The notes: generated from the sequence alone by a model not told the origin. DNA of 64,000 nucleotides from Nocardioides marinus (GCA_019801415.1 JAHVJD010000004.1:124001-188000), one strand, 5' to 3'; counted from the stretch's first letter, positions 19,903 to 29,535 are shown. Translations and numbers: made by a program.

Positions 19903-19930
19903 AAACCCGCCGCGTAAGGGCGGCGGGTTT
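19903..19930 (-). terminator. Rho-independent terminator after ilvD
   Basis: AAACCCGCCG (19903-19912) pairs perfectly with CGGCGGGTTT (19921-19930). Read on the minus strand, the stem is followed by a TTTT run, just past the ilvD stop. It may also act on plus-strand transcription from the sulfotransferase. Confidence 0.75.
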
Positions 19931-19955
19931 GGCATTTTTCTGGGCGTGTCCGGCC

Positions 19956-21800
19956 TCAGTCCTCGTCGGGCAGCGCGCGTACGGCCCCCTTGGCGGCGGA
20001 GGTGGCCAGCATGGCGTAGGCTTTCAGCGCCTTGGAGACCTTGCGCTTGCGCGGCTCGGCGGGTTTCCAGCCCTTGGCGTCCTGCTCCTCACGCCGCGCA
20101 GCCAGCTCCTCGTCGGAGACCGCGAGGTGGATGGTGCGGTTCGGGATGTCGATCTCGATGGTGTCGCCGTTGCGCACCAGGCCGATTTCGCCGCCCTCGG
20201 CCGCCTCGGGCGACACATGGCCGATCGACAGGCCCGAGGTGCCGCCGGAGAAGCGGCCGTCGGTCAGTAGCGCGCAGGCTTTGCCCAGCCCCTTCGACTT
20301 CAGGTAGGAGGTCGGATACAGCATCTCCTGCATGCCCGGACCGCCGCGCGGGCCTTCGTAGCGGATCACCACCACGTCGCCTTCCTTGACCTTGCCGGTC
20401 AGGATGTCGTTCACCGCCTGGTCCTGGCTCTCGCAGACATAGGCCGAGCCGGTGAACTTCAGGATGTTTTCGTCCACGCCCGCGGTCTTCACGATGCAGC
20501 CGTCCCGGGCAATGTTGCCGAACAGCACCGCAAGGCCGCCGTCCTGGCTGAAGGCGTGTTCCTTGGCGCGGATCACGCCGTTCTCGCGGTCGGTGTCCAG
20601 CTCCTTGTAGCGGTTGGCCTGGCTGAACGCCTGCGTGGTGCGCACGCCGCCGGGGGCGGCCTTGAACAGCTCCAGCGCCTTCGGGTTGTCGGTCACCTTG
20701 ATGTCCCATTTGGCGATCGCTTCGCCGATGGTCGGGGTGTGCACGGTGTGGCAGTCCTCGTGCAGGAGGCCCGCACGGCTCAGCTCGCCGAGGATGGAGA
20801 AGATACCGCCGGCGCGGTGCACGTCTTCCATGTGAACGTTGTGGATGTTCGGCGCCACCTTGCACAGGCAGGGCACGCGGCGGCTCAGCCGGTCCATGTC
20901 GGCCATGGTAAAGTTGACTTTGCCCTCGTTGGCAATCGCCAGGAGGTGCAGCACCGTGTTGGTGGAGCCACCCATGGCAATATCCAGGCTCATCGCGTTC
21001 TCGAAGGCCTCAAACGTGGCGATCTCGCGCGGCAGGAAGCCTTTTTCCTCGTCCTGGTAGTGGCGCTTGGTGATCTCGACGATCTTGCGCCCGGCTTCCA
21101 GGAACAGCTCCTTGCGGTCGGCGTGGGTGGCCAGCGTCGAGCCGTTGCCCGGCAGCGCCAGACCCAGCGCCTCGGCCAGGCAGTTCATCGAGTTGGCGGT
21201 GAACATGCCAGAGCACGACCCGCAGGTGGGGCAGGCGTTTTCCTCGATGTGCTTCACCTGCTCGTCGGTGAACTTGTCGTCTGCCGCGGCGACCATCGCG
21301 TCCACCAGGTCGATCTTCTTCATGTCGAGATCGGCGATGTCGATCTTGCCTGCTTCCATCGGCCCGCCAGAGACGAAGATTGCCGGGATGTTCAGCCGCA
21401 TCGCGGCCATCAGCATCCCCGGCGTGATCTTGTCGCAGTTGGAGATGCAGACCATCGCGTCGGCACAATGCGCGTTGACCATGTATTCGACGCTGTCGGC
21501 GATCACCTCGCGCGAGGGCAGCGAGTAGAGCATGCCGTCATGGCCCATGGCGATGCCGTCATCCACCGCGATGGTGTTGAACTCCTTGGCGACGCCGCCG
21601 GCGGCTTCGACCTCGCGGGCGACCATCTGGCCCAAGTCCTTGAGGTGGACGTGGCCGGGCACGAACTGGGTGAAGGAGTTGACGATGGCGATGATCGGCT
21701 TGCCAAAGTCATCGTCCTTCATGCCGGTCGCGCGCCACAGTCCGCGCGCGCCCGCCATATTGCGGCCATGGGTGGAGGTTCTGGATCGGTACATCGGCAT
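19956..21800 (-). CDS. ilvD: dihydroxy-acid dehydratase
   Basis: A 614-residue Fe-S enzyme that dehydrates 2,3-dihydroxy-isovalerate and -methylvalerate, the third common step of valine and isoleucine synthesis. Cluster ligands are seen in [10 protein letters not shown] and [20 protein letters not shown]. The C-terminal substrate and Mg region includes [21 protein letters not shown]. Length fits the long E. coli-type IlvD. The start at 21800 has AGGGAAG eight bases upstream and gives the standard [20 protein letters not shown] terminus. It is monocistronic and ends at a hairpin terminator. No other ilv gene is adjacent. Confidence 0.95.
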   Translation of the reverse strand: MPMYRSRTSTHGRNMAGARGLWRATGMKDDDFGKPIIAIVNSFTQFVPGHVHLKDLGQMVAREVEAAGGVAKEFNTIAVDDGIAMGHDGMLYSLPSREVIADSVEYMVNAHCADAMVCISNCDKITPGMLMAAMRLNIPAIFVSGGPMEAGKIDIADLDMKKIDLVDAMVAAADDKFTDEQVKHIEENACPTCGSCSGMFTANSMNCLAEALGLALPGNGSTLATHADRKELFLEAGRKIVEITKRHYQDEEKGFLPREIATFEAFENAMSLDIAMGGSTNTVLHLLAIANEGKVNFTMADMDRLSRRVPCLCKVAPNIHNVHMEDVHRAGGIFSILGELSRAGLLHEDCHTVHTPTIGEAIAKWDIKVTDNPKALELFKAAPGGVRTTQAFSQANRYKELDTDRENGVIRAKEHAFSQDGGLAVLFGNIARDGCIVKTAGVDENILKFTGSAYVCESQDQAVNDILTGKVKEGDVVVIRYEGPRGGPGMQEMLYPTSYLKSKGLGKACALLTDGRFSGGTSGLSIGHVSPEAAEGGEIGLVRNGDTIEIDIPNRTIHLAVSDEELAARREEQDAKGWKPAEPRKRKVSKALKAYAMLATSAAKGAVRALPDED

Positions 21801-21945
21801 GGTAGCGCTTCCCTTTGAATTTGGCCCTAGGGACACGATTTGCGCAATAAAGGCAACCGGCCAGGGGTGGGTTGGGTAATTTATGGCGTATTTTGCGCCG
21901 GATTTGGAGGGTCTGATGGTTTCTCTTCAGGGTGATTTTGGCGGC

Positions 21946-23124
21946 TCAGGCCCGTGCTGGCGCAGGGACGGGGCGGCGTAGCCAGTGATTCACCGCCAGC
22001 CCCAGCAGCAACGCCCAGAGTGGCGCGCCGATACCGGCAAAGCTGATGCCGGACACCGTGACCATGAAGGTCACCAGCGCGGCCTCGCGCCCGTCCGGCT
22101 CTGCCAGCGCTGCGGAGAGGCTGTTGCCTATGGTCGACAACAGGGCCAGCCCGGCGACCGTGGCCACCAGCGCCGCGGGTGCGATCAGGAACAGGCTGAT
22201 GACGGTGGCACCGCCCAGCCCGACCAGACTGTACACCAGCCCGGTCATCACCCCGGCCAGATAGCGCGTGCGCGGGTTTTCATCCGCCTCGGGTCCGGCG
22301 CAGATCGCGGCGGTGATGGCGGCAAGGTTGAAGGCAAAGCCCCCGAACGGCGCCAGCAGCAGCGAAGCCAGCCCGGTCACGGTCAGGCAGGCCGAGACCG
22401 GCGGCTGGTAGCCCGCGGCCCGCAGCGCGACGACGCCGGGCATGTTCTGCGAGGACATGGTGACGATATACAGCGGCAGCCCGATGCCGATCAGCACCGG
22501 CAGTGAAAAGGCGGGCATCACGAACTCGGGACGTGCCAGCGTCAGGTCCAGCGCCTCCAGGCTGCCAAAGCTGCCGGTGGCCGCGCAGTACAGCACGCCC
22601 GCGGCCAGAACTGCGGGGATGCAGTAGCGGGCAAACAGGCGGCGGCCTGCCAGAAAGGTCAGACCCATCACCGCCACCAGCTCCGTGTCGGTCTGCAGCG
22701 CGGTAAAGGCCGAGAGGCCGAACTGGAACAGGATGCCCGCCAGCATCGCGCTGGCCAGGCTGTCGGGGATCAGCCGCGACAAGGCGGCGAACCAGCCGGT
22801 CACGCCGGTCAGCACTAGCAGCGCGGCGCACAGCAGGAACGCGCCCACGGCCTGCTCCATCGGTACTCCGGGCAGGCTGACCGCCAGCAGCGCCGCGCCA
22901 GGTGTCGACCATGCCGTCAGGATCGGCATCCGGGAGAGCAGCGACAGGATCAGGCAGGTGATCCCCATGCCCAGCCCCAGCGCCAGCATCCAGCTGTTGG
23001 CCTGCGCCTGGGTGGCGCCCGCGGCCTCGATCGCCTGGAAAATGATCGCGACAGATCCGGTATACCCCACCAGCACCGCCACCGCGCCGGAGACAAGATG
23101 CGAGAGTTTCAGATCCTTGAGCAT
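21946..23124 (-). CDS. benE: benzoate/H+ symporter, BenE family
   Basis: A 392-residue inner-membrane transporter with about 12 hydrophobic segments. It matches the BenE/YdcO family, for example in VLVGYTGSVAIIFQAIEAAG, AWSTPGAALLAVSLPG, and the SQNMPGVVALRAAGYQPP loop with its conserved proline and glycine residues. Family members import benzoate or related compounds. The start at 23124 follows AAGGAAAA. It is divergent from an XRE-cupin regulator, and two palindromic operators sit in the shared 121-base promoter region. E. coli ydcO sits beside the similar XRE-cupin regulator gene sutR, so that gene is the likely regulator here. No benABCD genes are nearby. Confidence 0.88.
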   Translation of the reverse strand: MLKDLKLSHLVSGAVAVLVGYTGSVAIIFQAIEAAGATQAQANSWMLALGLGMGITCLILSLLSRMPILTAWSTPGAALLAVSLPGVPMEQAVGAFLLCAALLVLTGVTGWFAALSRLIPDSLASAMLAGILFQFGLSAFTALQTDTELVAVMGLTFLAGRRLFARYCIPAVLAAGVLYCAATGSFGSLEALDLTLARPEFVMPAFSLPVLIGIGLPLYIVTMSSQNMPGVVALRAAGYQPPVSACLTVTGLASLLLAPFGGFAFNLAAITAAICAGPEADENPRTRYLAGVMTGLVYSLVGLGGATVISLFLIAPAALVATVAGLALLSTIGNSLSAALAEPDGREAALVTFMVTVSGISFAGIGAPLWALLLGLAVNHWLRRPVPAPARA

Positions 23125-23162
23125 ATGGGTTTTCCTTGGCTGCCGGGTGGCATAGGGTGGCC

Positions 23163-23204
23163 GTGCGTTATAGCGCACACTGGCACACGTGCGTTATAAC
23201 GCAC
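23163..23204. promoter_or_regulatory. two palindromic operators in the benE/XRE-cupin intergenic region
   Basis: GTGCGTTATAACGCAC (23189-23204) is a perfect 16-bp palindrome. GTGCGTTATAGCGCAC (23163-23178) is the same sequence with one change. Their centres are 26 bp apart and both lie between the divergent starts (23124 and 23246). The TTATAA core suits an XRE-family helix-turn-helix dimer. I infer control of benE together with autoregulation. Confidence 0.75.
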
Positions 23205-23245
23205 AAGCGTTTTCTGGCGGCGGCGGTTGGGGGCAGGCAAGGACC

Positions 23246-23806
23246 ATGAGTGACGACAGCATTACCCTGAATTTGCGGGATATTCGCATGGCAGCGGGGC
23301 TGAGCCTGTCAAAGGCGGCCGAGGTGACGGGCGTCAGCAAGGCGATGCTGGGCCAGATTGAGCGCGGCGAATCGAGCCCGACCATCGCCACCCTGTGGAA
23401 GATCGCCAAGGGGTTTCACCTGCCGCTGACCGCGCTGATCGGCCAGGCGACCCGGCCCGCAGGCGAGGGCGACGGGGTCTACGAGACGGTGCAGTTCCCC
23501 GGCAGCATCGCGGTCAAGATGGTGTTCCCCTTCGATCCCTTGCTGGGGGCCGAGACTTTCCAGGTGACGCTGAAGCCGGGCCAGTGCCACCAGTCGCAGC
23601 CGCATGATGCGGGCGTCACCGAAGAGGTGTTCGTGCTGCAAGGCCGGATGGAGCTGCTGCGCGATGGCGCCTGGGTTGCGCTGGACACCGGCCAGGGGCT
23701 GCGCTTTGCCGCCGACCAGCCGCATGGCTACCGCAGCGGAACCAGCGGCGCGGTGTTTTTGAACATGCACCACTACCGTCAGGCGGGTTTGCCGCAGCCG
23801 GGCTGA
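23246..23806 (+). CDS. XRE-family regulator with C-terminal cupin domain
   Basis: A 186-residue transcription factor. The helix-turn-helix is at about residues 11-64 (IRMAAGLSLSKAAEVTGVSKAMLGQIERGESSPTIATLWKIA, quoted here in part). The cupin domain at about 105-180 carries EEVFVLQGRMELL and GLRFAADQPHGYRSG, probably the effector-binding part. This is the SutR/YdcN-like type. The start at 23246 follows CAAGGACC. A longer GTG-initiated version would begin inside the operator and is rejected. It is divergent from benE, with which it probably forms a substrate-responsive unit. Confidence 0.88.
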   Translation: MSDDSITLNLRDIRMAAGLSLSKAAEVTGVSKAMLGQIERGESSPTIATLWKIAKGFHLPLTALIGQATRPAGEGDGVYETVQFPGSIAVKMVFPFDPLLGAETFQVTLKPGQCHQSQPHDAGVTEEVFVLQGRMELLRDGAWVALDTGQGLRFAADQPHGYRSGTSGAVFLNMHHYRQAGLPQPG

Positions 23807-23892
23807 CATCGCTTCACTTGTGAATTTTCTGCGCGGGCCCTACCAATCGGTGCAGACATTCAGTTGAAGTGATTTTTGCGGAAAGGTCTTGC

Positions 23893-24747
23893 ATGGATAC
23901 GCTGCGCGGAAGCCTGTTGATGGTGCTGGCGATGGGGGCCTTCGCGCTGGAGGACATGTTCCTCAAATCCGCCGCCGCCGCGCTGCCGGTGGGGCAGATC
24001 CTGATCCTGTTCGGCCTGGGTGGCATGGCGGTCTTTGCCGCGATGGCGCGTGCGCAGGGGCACCGCCCGTGGCACCCGGCGTTCGGCACGCGCCCGATGC
24101 TGCTGCGCTCGGTTGCGGAGGTGGTCGGGCGGCTGTGCTTCACGCTGGCCATCGCGCTGACGCCCTTGTCCTCGGCCTCTGCCATCCTGCAGGCAACGCC
24201 GCTGGTGGTGGCAGCAGGGGCGGTGGTGTTCTTTGGCGAGACCGTGGGCTGGCGGCGCTGGCTGGCAATCGGCCTCGGCTTTGTCGGCGTGCTCCTGATC
24301 CTGCGGCCGGGTCTCAGCGGGTTCGAGCCCGCCTCGCTGTTTGCGGTGGCGGGCACGCTGGGCTTTGCCGGGCGCGACCTGGCCACCCGGGCCGCCCCGC
24401 AGGACATGCGCAACAGTCAGCTGGGGTTCCTCGGTTTTGCCATGCTGGTGGTGGCAGGGGCGCTGGCGCTGGGCTGGACCGGCGGCGCGGTCTGGCCGGA
24501 GCCGCGCCAGTGGCTGCAGCTGGCCGCCGCCACGGTAATCGGCGTGATCGCCTATAACGCGCTGTCGGGCGCGATGCGGGCGGGCGAGATCGCGGTGATC
24601 GCACCGTTCCGCTACACCCGGCTGGTCTTTGCGATGGTGCTGGGCGTGCTGGTGTTCGGCGAGCGGCCGGACCTGCTGACCCTGATCGGCAGCGCGGTGA
24701 TCGTCGGCAGCGGCGTGTTCACCCTGCTGCGCAGCGCCAAGGCGTGA
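23893..24747 (+). CDS. EamA/DMT family transporter
   Basis: A 284-residue inner-membrane protein with ten hydrophobic segments arranged as two five-helix EamA repeats. The first is about residues 8-135 and the second about 145-280 (ending in [11 protein letters not shown]). It belongs to the drug/metabolite transporter superfamily, whose members export amino acids, nucleosides or other metabolites. The ATG at 23893 follows GAAAGG; an ATG 24 bases upstream has no better site. It lies 86 bases downstream of the XRE-cupin gene and might share its regulation. Substrate unknown. Confidence 0.85.
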   Translation: MDTLRGSLLMVLAMGAFALEDMFLKSAAAALPVGQILILFGLGGMAVFAAMARAQGHRPWHPAFGTRPMLLRSVAEVVGRLCFTLAIALTPLSSASAILQATPLVVAAGAVVFFGETVGWRRWLAIGLGFVGVLLILRPGLSGFEPASLFAVAGTLGFAGRDLATRAAPQDMRNSQLGFLGFAMLVVAGALALGWTGGAVWPEPRQWLQLAAATVIGVIAYNALSGAMRAGEIAVIAPFRYTRLVFAMVLGVLVFGERPDLLTLIGSAVIVGSGVFTLLRSAKA

Positions 24748-24793
24748 CGGGCCATCTTGCGCCTGCCGCCCGCCCGCCTTACATCTGCCTCCC

Positions 24794-25276
24794 ATGGCCA
24801 AGAAAAAACAGACATCAGACCCGAACTACAAGGTGATCGCCGAAAGCCGCCGCGCGCGCTTCGATTACGCGATCGAGGACGATATCGAATGCGGCATCGT
24901 GCTCGAAGGGTCCGAGGTCAAGGCGCTGCGCGGCAATGGCACCAATATCGCCGACAGCTATGCAGCCGTCGAAGATGGCGAGCTGTGGCTGGTGAACGCC
25001 TACATCCCGCCCTATGAGCAGGCCAAGGTGTTCAAGCACGAGGAACGCCGCCGCCGCAAGCTGCTGGTGTCGCGCAAAGAGCTGTCCGATCTGTGGAACC
25101 TGACCCAGCGCAAGGGGATGACCCTTGTCCCGCTGGTGATGTACTTCAACCACAAGGGGCGCGCGAAGGTGAAACTGGGCATCGCCAAGGGCAAGAAGCT
25201 GCATGACAAACGCGAAACTCAGGCCAAGCGTGACTGGGGGCGTCAGAAACAGCGGCTGCTGAAGGACGCCCGCTAA
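24794..25276 (+). CDS. smpB: SsrA-binding protein (trans-translation)
   Basis: A 160-residue RNA-binding protein that delivers tmRNA to stalled ribosomes. The oligonucleotide-binding core includes [41 protein letters not shown] and AYIPPYEQA. The C-terminal tail ([20 protein letters not shown]) is the segment that enters the mRNA channel. Length and motifs are fully typical. tmRNA itself (ssrA) is not in the window. The gene follows the EamA transporter by 46 bases on the same strand. Confidence 0.97.
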   Translation: MAKKKQTSDPNYKVIAESRRARFDYAIEDDIECGIVLEGSEVKALRGNGTNIADSYAAVEDGELWLVNAYIPPYEQAKVFKHEERRRRKLLVSRKELSDLWNLTQRKGMTLVPLVMYFNHKGRAKVKLGIAKGKKLHDKRETQAKRDWGRQKQRLLKDAR

Positions 25277-25403
25277 CACAGGCCAGAGCGGCATCATCGC
25301 TGTCCCCGACCCGTTATCCAACGGCTGCTGATGGCCTTCGGCCAACGGGTGCGGTTTTGGCAGTCTTGCGGCGCTTTATTGGTCGCTTGCAAATCCTGAC
25401 AAT

Positions 25404-25505
25404 ATGAGTCAGATATCACTCGCCCAGCAGATACCCTCGTGGATCAAGCCCGGTTCCTCCCTGCGGCAGGCGCGCCGCTGTTCTCTTGGTGACTGGATCT
25501 GCTGA
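25404..25505 (+). CDS. possible 33-residue small ORF coupled to the next gene
   Basis: ATG at 25404 opens 33 codons (start MSQISLAQQIPSWIKPG) ending in a TGA whose last base is the first base of the downstream ATG. The one-base stop/start overlap would favour coupled translation. No clear ribosome site precedes it, so chance cannot be excluded. The rest of 25277-25504 shows nothing I can name. Confidence 0.2.
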   Translation: MSQISLAQQIPSWIKPGSSLRQARRCSLGDWIC

Positions 25506-26047
25506 TGACCGTTTCTGTATTTGATGCTGCCCGGCAGCACGCTGACTCCCCGTCTGTTTCGGCACAGGATGCCGCTTCGCTGCCCGCGCCGGTTGCGTCT
25601 CTGGGGATCGATGAGTTTGAGCTGGGGCTCCTGCCGGTGCTGCGCCATTTTCTGCTGGCGCATGCTGATCCTCGGCAGCAGGCATGGCAAAGCGCCTATG
25701 CGATTGCGGCTGAACGCTGGGGAGAGACCCTGGGGTTGGCGGCGGCCCATATGGCGATGAAACTGCTGCGGGCCGTGCTGGAGTGCCGTGACGGGCAGTT
25801 TGCCTGCATCAGCCCCTTTGATCTGGAGAACCGTGCCTGCGTCACGGCGGATGAGGCGGCGTTGCTGCGGATGCTGCATCACATGCGCCGGGACGAGACC
25901 CCGCCGGCGCGGGACGCGGTGGCCGAGGTGACTCAGGGCCAGATGGACCCGCATGTGATTCGCGCAGGCCTGGCCCTGGCGCACCGCTTTGCCGTGGGAC
26001 GTCCGGGCGGGCGACCGCCGGCCCCAAGGCTGCAGGTGGTCGGATGA
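25505..26047 (+). CDS. hypothetical protein, probably cytoplasmic
   Basis: A 180-residue protein I do not recognise. Residues 35-95 are predicted helical (FELGLLPVLRHFLLAHADP and WGETLGLAAAHMAMKLLRAV). A middle segment has RACVTADEAALLRMLHHMRRD, and a proline-rich basic tail ends the protein. There is no signal peptide or membrane helix. Composition and codon use match the neighbours, so it looks native. It converges on the LRR gene, leaving only ten bases between stops. Confidence 0.65.
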   Translation: MTVSVFDAARQHADSPSVSAQDAASLPAPVASLGIDEFELGLLPVLRHFLLAHADPRQQAWQSAYAIAAERWGETLGLAAAHMAMKLLRAVLECRDGQFACISPFDLENRACVTADEAALLRMLHHMRRDETPPARDAVAEVTQGQMDPHVIRAGLALAHRFAVGRPGGRPPAPRLQVVG

Positions 26048-26057
26048 GCCGCGTGGT

Positions 26058-27266
26058 TTAGAACTGCGCTCCGAAATGGGCGCGGATCTGCTCCTGTCCA
26101 AGCAGGCGCTTGGGCTTGCCGTGGCCTGTTCCGGTCACCAGGATGCGCAGGCTGTCCATCCCGACGACCGGCGCCAGGGTTTCTCTCGGCAATCCGACAG
26201 CGCGCAGAATGGCCAGGTTCTTCAGACCGGTCAGGGGAGACAGGTCACTCACGGCGGTGCCGGACAGGCAAAAATCCCGAAGCTCCGCCAGATGCTCCAC
26301 CCCGGAGAGGTCGCCCAGCGTGCTTTGGGTCACCGACAGTTTGCGGATGCCACTGCCCGCCAGCGGTTCAAGACTGCTGATCGGTGTGCCCGTCAGGTCC
26401 AGCTTGCGCAGAGAATGCAACCCTGACAGCGGCGCCAGATCCTGCACCTCCGTTCGGTTCAGCGCCAGCTCCCGCAGGCTTGTCGCTCCGGCCAGCGGGC
26501 CGAGATCCGCAACCGGCGTGTCGGACAGGATCACGGTGCGCAGGGCCGGTTTGTTGGCCAGCCCGTCCAGCGACTGCAACCGGGTGCCCTCGGCGCGCAG
26601 CATCTCGAGGCGTGTTGACCCCGCCAGCGCAGCCAGGCTGGTCACCGGAGAGTTCGAGATCCAGGCGACCCGCAGGTTTGCCGCCGCCAGCGGCGACAGA
26701 TCGGTGATCTCGGTGTTGAACGCCAGGAAGACCTCCAGCGTGTCGAGGCCGGTCAACGGTGACAGGTCGGTGACACCGGAATCCGCGATGTTCAGGCTCT
26801 GCAATTGGCGCAGGTCGCGGGCGAATTCCAGGTCGGTTACCGCGTCGATCCCCCAGACGGACAGGTGTTCCAGGGAGGTCAAACTGGCAAGGGGCGTGAA
26901 ATCCGGCGCGGAGACGGAATCAAGACTGAGGCGTTTCAGCTTGGGCAATTGCAGCAGCGGTGACAGATCCACCGCATGGATGCCGACAAGGGCCAGCTTT
27001 TCCAGGTTCGGCAACGCGGCCAGCGGAGTGAGATCAACGGGCATCTCGTAATGCAGCTCGGCGATCAGGGTCAGATCCTGCAGGTTGTGCAGGGCTGGCA
27101 GCGCGTACAGGCTTGGGGTTTGCGGGCCGATGCGCAGTTGCTGGGTGTGCGCGTCATTCGGAATACACTCCTGGCCGACCGGCGCGCATGTGTCGTCGGC
27201 AAAGGCGGCGCTGGCCAGCGAAAGCGCCGCTGCGAGGATCGCAAGTAAGATGCGTAAGTTTATCAT
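26058..27266 (-). CDS. secreted leucine-rich-repeat protein, internalin-like repeats
   Basis: A 402-residue exported protein. The start at 27266 gives a clear signal peptide (MINLRILLAILAAALSLASA). A short cysteine-bearing segment (DDTCAPVGQECIPND) follows, then about 13 leucine-rich repeats of roughly 22 residues between residues 55 and 380. Their pattern is L..L..L.L..T.V.DL.PL.GL, as in LTGLDTLEVFLAFNTEITDL. Such repeats usually form a curved protein-binding surface. There is no LPxTG anchor or C-terminal membrane segment, so it is probably periplasmic or released. Function unknown. It is divergent from sseA. Confidence 0.82.
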   Translation of the reverse strand: MINLRILLAILAAALSLASAAFADDTCAPVGQECIPNDAHTQQLRIGPQTPSLYALPALHNLQDLTLIAELHYEMPVDLTPLAALPNLEKLALVGIHAVDLSPLLQLPKLKRLSLDSVSAPDFTPLASLTSLEHLSVWGIDAVTDLEFARDLRQLQSLNIADSGVTDLSPLTGLDTLEVFLAFNTEITDLSPLAAANLRVAWISNSPVTSLAALAGSTRLEMLRAEGTRLQSLDGLANKPALRTVILSDTPVADLGPLAGATSLRELALNRTEVQDLAPLSGLHSLRKLDLTGTPISSLEPLAGSGIRKLSVTQSTLGDLSGVEHLAELRDFCLSGTAVSDLSPLTGLKNLAILRAVGLPRETLAPVVGMDSLRILVTGTGHGKPKRLLGQEQIRAHFGAQF

Positions 27267-27441
27267 CAATGACGCCTGTAGTCTGGCCTTGGAAAAATGC
27301 CGGTATTTGAGCAGGGGTGCGATCATTCGCCGCCAGCACCCTCGCAACAAACTCGTAACAGACCGTAAAAATCGCGGATGGCTTGCACCGATGGGCTGGC
27401 GGCTGTACGCATGGCGCCAGCGCTGACAGGGAGACGCTTCG

Positions 27442-28296
27442 ATGCTGGATGATCCGAAAACGCTTGTGTCCACGGGCTGGCTGGCTGCTCATCTGAAGGA
27501 CCCGGATCTGCGGATCCTGGACGCCTCGTGGTATCTGCCGCAGGAAGGGCGCGACCCGCGGGCGGAATACGAGGCCGCGCATATCCCCGGCGCGCGTTTC
27601 TTTGATATCGAAGAGATTTCCGACCACCGCTCGGACCTGCCGCACATGATGCCGCCGGTTGAGAAGTTCATGTCGCGGCTGCGCGCCATGGGCGTCGGCG
27701 ACGGCCACCAGGTGGTGATCTACGACGGCAAGGGGTTGTTCTCCGCGGCCCGCGTCTGGTGGATGTTCCGCCTGATGGGGCAGACCAATGTCGCGGTGCT
27801 GGATGGCGGCCTGCCGAAATGGCAGGCCGAAGGGCACCCGGTCGAGGATCTGCCGCCGGTGATCCGGGACCGCCACATGACGGTGCGGGTGCAGAACCAG
27901 CTGGTGCGCGATGTGACCCAGGTCTCCGCCGCATCCAAGCTGGGCGATCACGAGATCATCGATGCGCGCTCCGCCGAGCGGTTCCGCGGCGACAAGCCCG
28001 AGCCCCGCGAAGGTTTGCGCGCCGGGCATATTCCCGGCTCCAAGAACGTCCCCTTCACGACCCTGCTGAACGCGGATGGCACCATGAAGGATGCCGACGG
28101 CATCCGCGCGGCCTTCGCCGCTGCCGGGGTCGACCTGAACAAACCTGCCATCACCACCTGCGGATCGGGTGTCACAGCCGCCGTCCTCAGCCTTGCCATG
28201 GAGCGGATCGGCAAGACCGATCACGCGCTTTATGATGGCTCCTGGGCGGAATGGGGTGCCTTCCCGACCCTTCCCGTTGCAACCGGAGAGAACTGA
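27442..28296 (+). CDS. sseA: 3-mercaptopyruvate sulfurtransferase
   Basis: A 284-residue protein with two rhodanese domains. It moves sulfur from 3-mercaptopyruvate to a thiol or cyanide acceptor, in the cytoplasm. The inactive N-terminal domain carries the CH2 motifs AAHIPGARFFDIEEISD. The C-terminal domain holds the catalytic C240 in TCGSGVTA; the G-S-G-V-T loop marks mercaptopyruvate rather than thiosulfate specificity. The ATG has GGGAGA upstream. Its TGA overlaps the tyrB ATG by one base, a link that makes sense because aromatic or aspartate-type aminotransferases can convert cysteine to mercaptopyruvate. Confidence 0.94.
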   Translation: MLDDPKTLVSTGWLAAHLKDPDLRILDASWYLPQEGRDPRAEYEAAHIPGARFFDIEEISDHRSDLPHMMPPVEKFMSRLRAMGVGDGHQVVIYDGKGLFSAARVWWMFRLMGQTNVAVLDGGLPKWQAEGHPVEDLPPVIRDRHMTVRVQNQLVRDVTQVSAASKLGDHEIIDARSAERFRGDKPEPREGLRAGHIPGSKNVPFTTLLNADGTMKDADGIRAAFAAAGVDLNKPAITTCGSGVTAAVLSLAMERIGKTDHALYDGSWAEWGAFPTLPVATGEN

Positions 28297-29480
28297 TGTT
28301 CGAGACCCTCAAACCCCAGCCAGCTGACAAGATTCTGGCGCTGATGCAGATGTACCGCGACGATCCGCGCGCCGAGAAGGTCGACCTAGGTGTCGGCGTC
28401 TACAAGAATGCCGAGGGCGTCACCCCGGTGATGCGCGCCATCAAGGCGGCCGAACACAAGCTGTGGGAAGAGCAGACCACCAAGGCCTATACCGGCCTGG
28501 CGGGCGATCCGGCCTATGCGGACGCAATGATCGGGCTGATCCTCGGCGATGCGGTCGCGCGTGAAAACATCGCTGCCGCGGCCACCCCCGGTGGCACCGG
28601 CGCGGTGCGTCAGGCCTTCGAGATGATCCGCATGGCCAACCCCAAGGCGCGCGTCTTCGTCTCGGATCCGACCTGGCCGAACCACATCTCGATCCTGAAA
28701 TACGTCGGCATCGAGACCGTCACCTACCGTTACTTCGACCGCGAAACCCGCGGCGTGGACTTTGACGGCATGATCGAGGACCTGAAGGGTGCCGAGAAGG
28801 GCGACGTGGTGCTGCTGCACGGCTGCTGTCACAACCCGACCGGCGCCAACCTGAACGAGACCCAGTGGAAAGAGGTCATCGCGCTTCTGAACGAACGCGG
28901 CCTGATCCCGATGATCGACATCGCCTACCAGGGCTTTGGCGACGGCCTGGAAGAAGACGCCAAGGGCGTGCGCATGGTCGCCGCGGGCTGCCCCGAGGTG
29001 CTGATCGCAGCCAGCTGCTCGAAGAACTTCGGCATCTACCGCGAGCGCACCGGCCTGCTGATGGCGGTGAGCCAGGACAAGGGCGCGCAGGCGCTGAACC
29101 AGGGCACGCTGGCCTTCCTGAACCGGCAGAACTATTCCTTCCCGCCGGACCACGGTGCGCGCCTGGTGACCATGATCCTGAATGACGAGGCACTGCGCGC
29201 CGATTGGGCCGCAGAGCTGGAGGAAACTCGTCTGGGCATGCTGGCCCTGCGCCAGCAACTGGCCGATGAACTGCAGCGCCTGACAGGTTCGGATCGCTTC
29301 GGCTTCATCGCCCAGCACCGCGGCATGTTCTCGCTTCTGGGCACCACGCCCGAACTGGTCGAGAAGATGCGCGTCGACAGCGGCATCTACATGGTTGGCG
29401 ACAGCCGCCTGAACATTGCCGGCCTGAACACCAAGACGGTTCCCGTGCTTGCCAAAGCGATCGTCGACGCTGGCGTCTGA
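28296..29480 (+). CDS. tyrB: aromatic amino acid aminotransferase
   Basis: A 394-residue PLP enzyme of aminotransferase class I, interconverting aromatic amino acids or aspartate with their 2-oxo acids. It matches Paracoccus denitrificans aromatic aminotransferase closely and in exact length. Shared blocks include ATPGGTGAVRQ, VSDPTWPNH, LLHGCCHNPTGANL, and the PLP lysine K243 in AASCSKNFGIYRERTG. Substrate arginines lie in YRERTG and the C-terminal GDSRLNIAGL. The ATG overlaps the sseA stop and GGAGAG serves as ribosome site. A strong terminator follows, closing a two-gene operon. Confidence 0.92.
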   Translation: MFETLKPQPADKILALMQMYRDDPRAEKVDLGVGVYKNAEGVTPVMRAIKAAEHKLWEEQTTKAYTGLAGDPAYADAMIGLILGDAVARENIAAAATPGGTGAVRQAFEMIRMANPKARVFVSDPTWPNHISILKYVGIETVTYRYFDRETRGVDFDGMIEDLKGAEKGDVVLLHGCCHNPTGANLNETQWKEVIALLNERGLIPMIDIAYQGFGDGLEEDAKGVRMVAAGCPEVLIAASCSKNFGIYRERTGLLMAVSQDKGAQALNQGTLAFLNRQNYSFPPDHGARLVTMILNDEALRADWAAELEETRLGMLALRQQLADELQRLTGSDRFGFIAQHRGMFSLLGTTPELVEKMRVDSGIYMVGDSRLNIAGLNTKTVPVLAKAIVDAGV

Positions 29481-29506
29481 TCCAATCTGACAGGCCGAAG
29501 CGGCAC

Positions 29507-29535
29507 AGCGCGCCCGCTAGCGGGCGCGCTTTTTT
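29507..29535 (+). terminator. Rho-independent terminator after tyrB
   Basis: AGCGCGCCCGC and GCGGGCGCGCT form a near-continuous palindrome (29507-29530), followed directly by TTTTT. It is among the strongest intrinsic terminators in the window. Confidence 0.9.
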
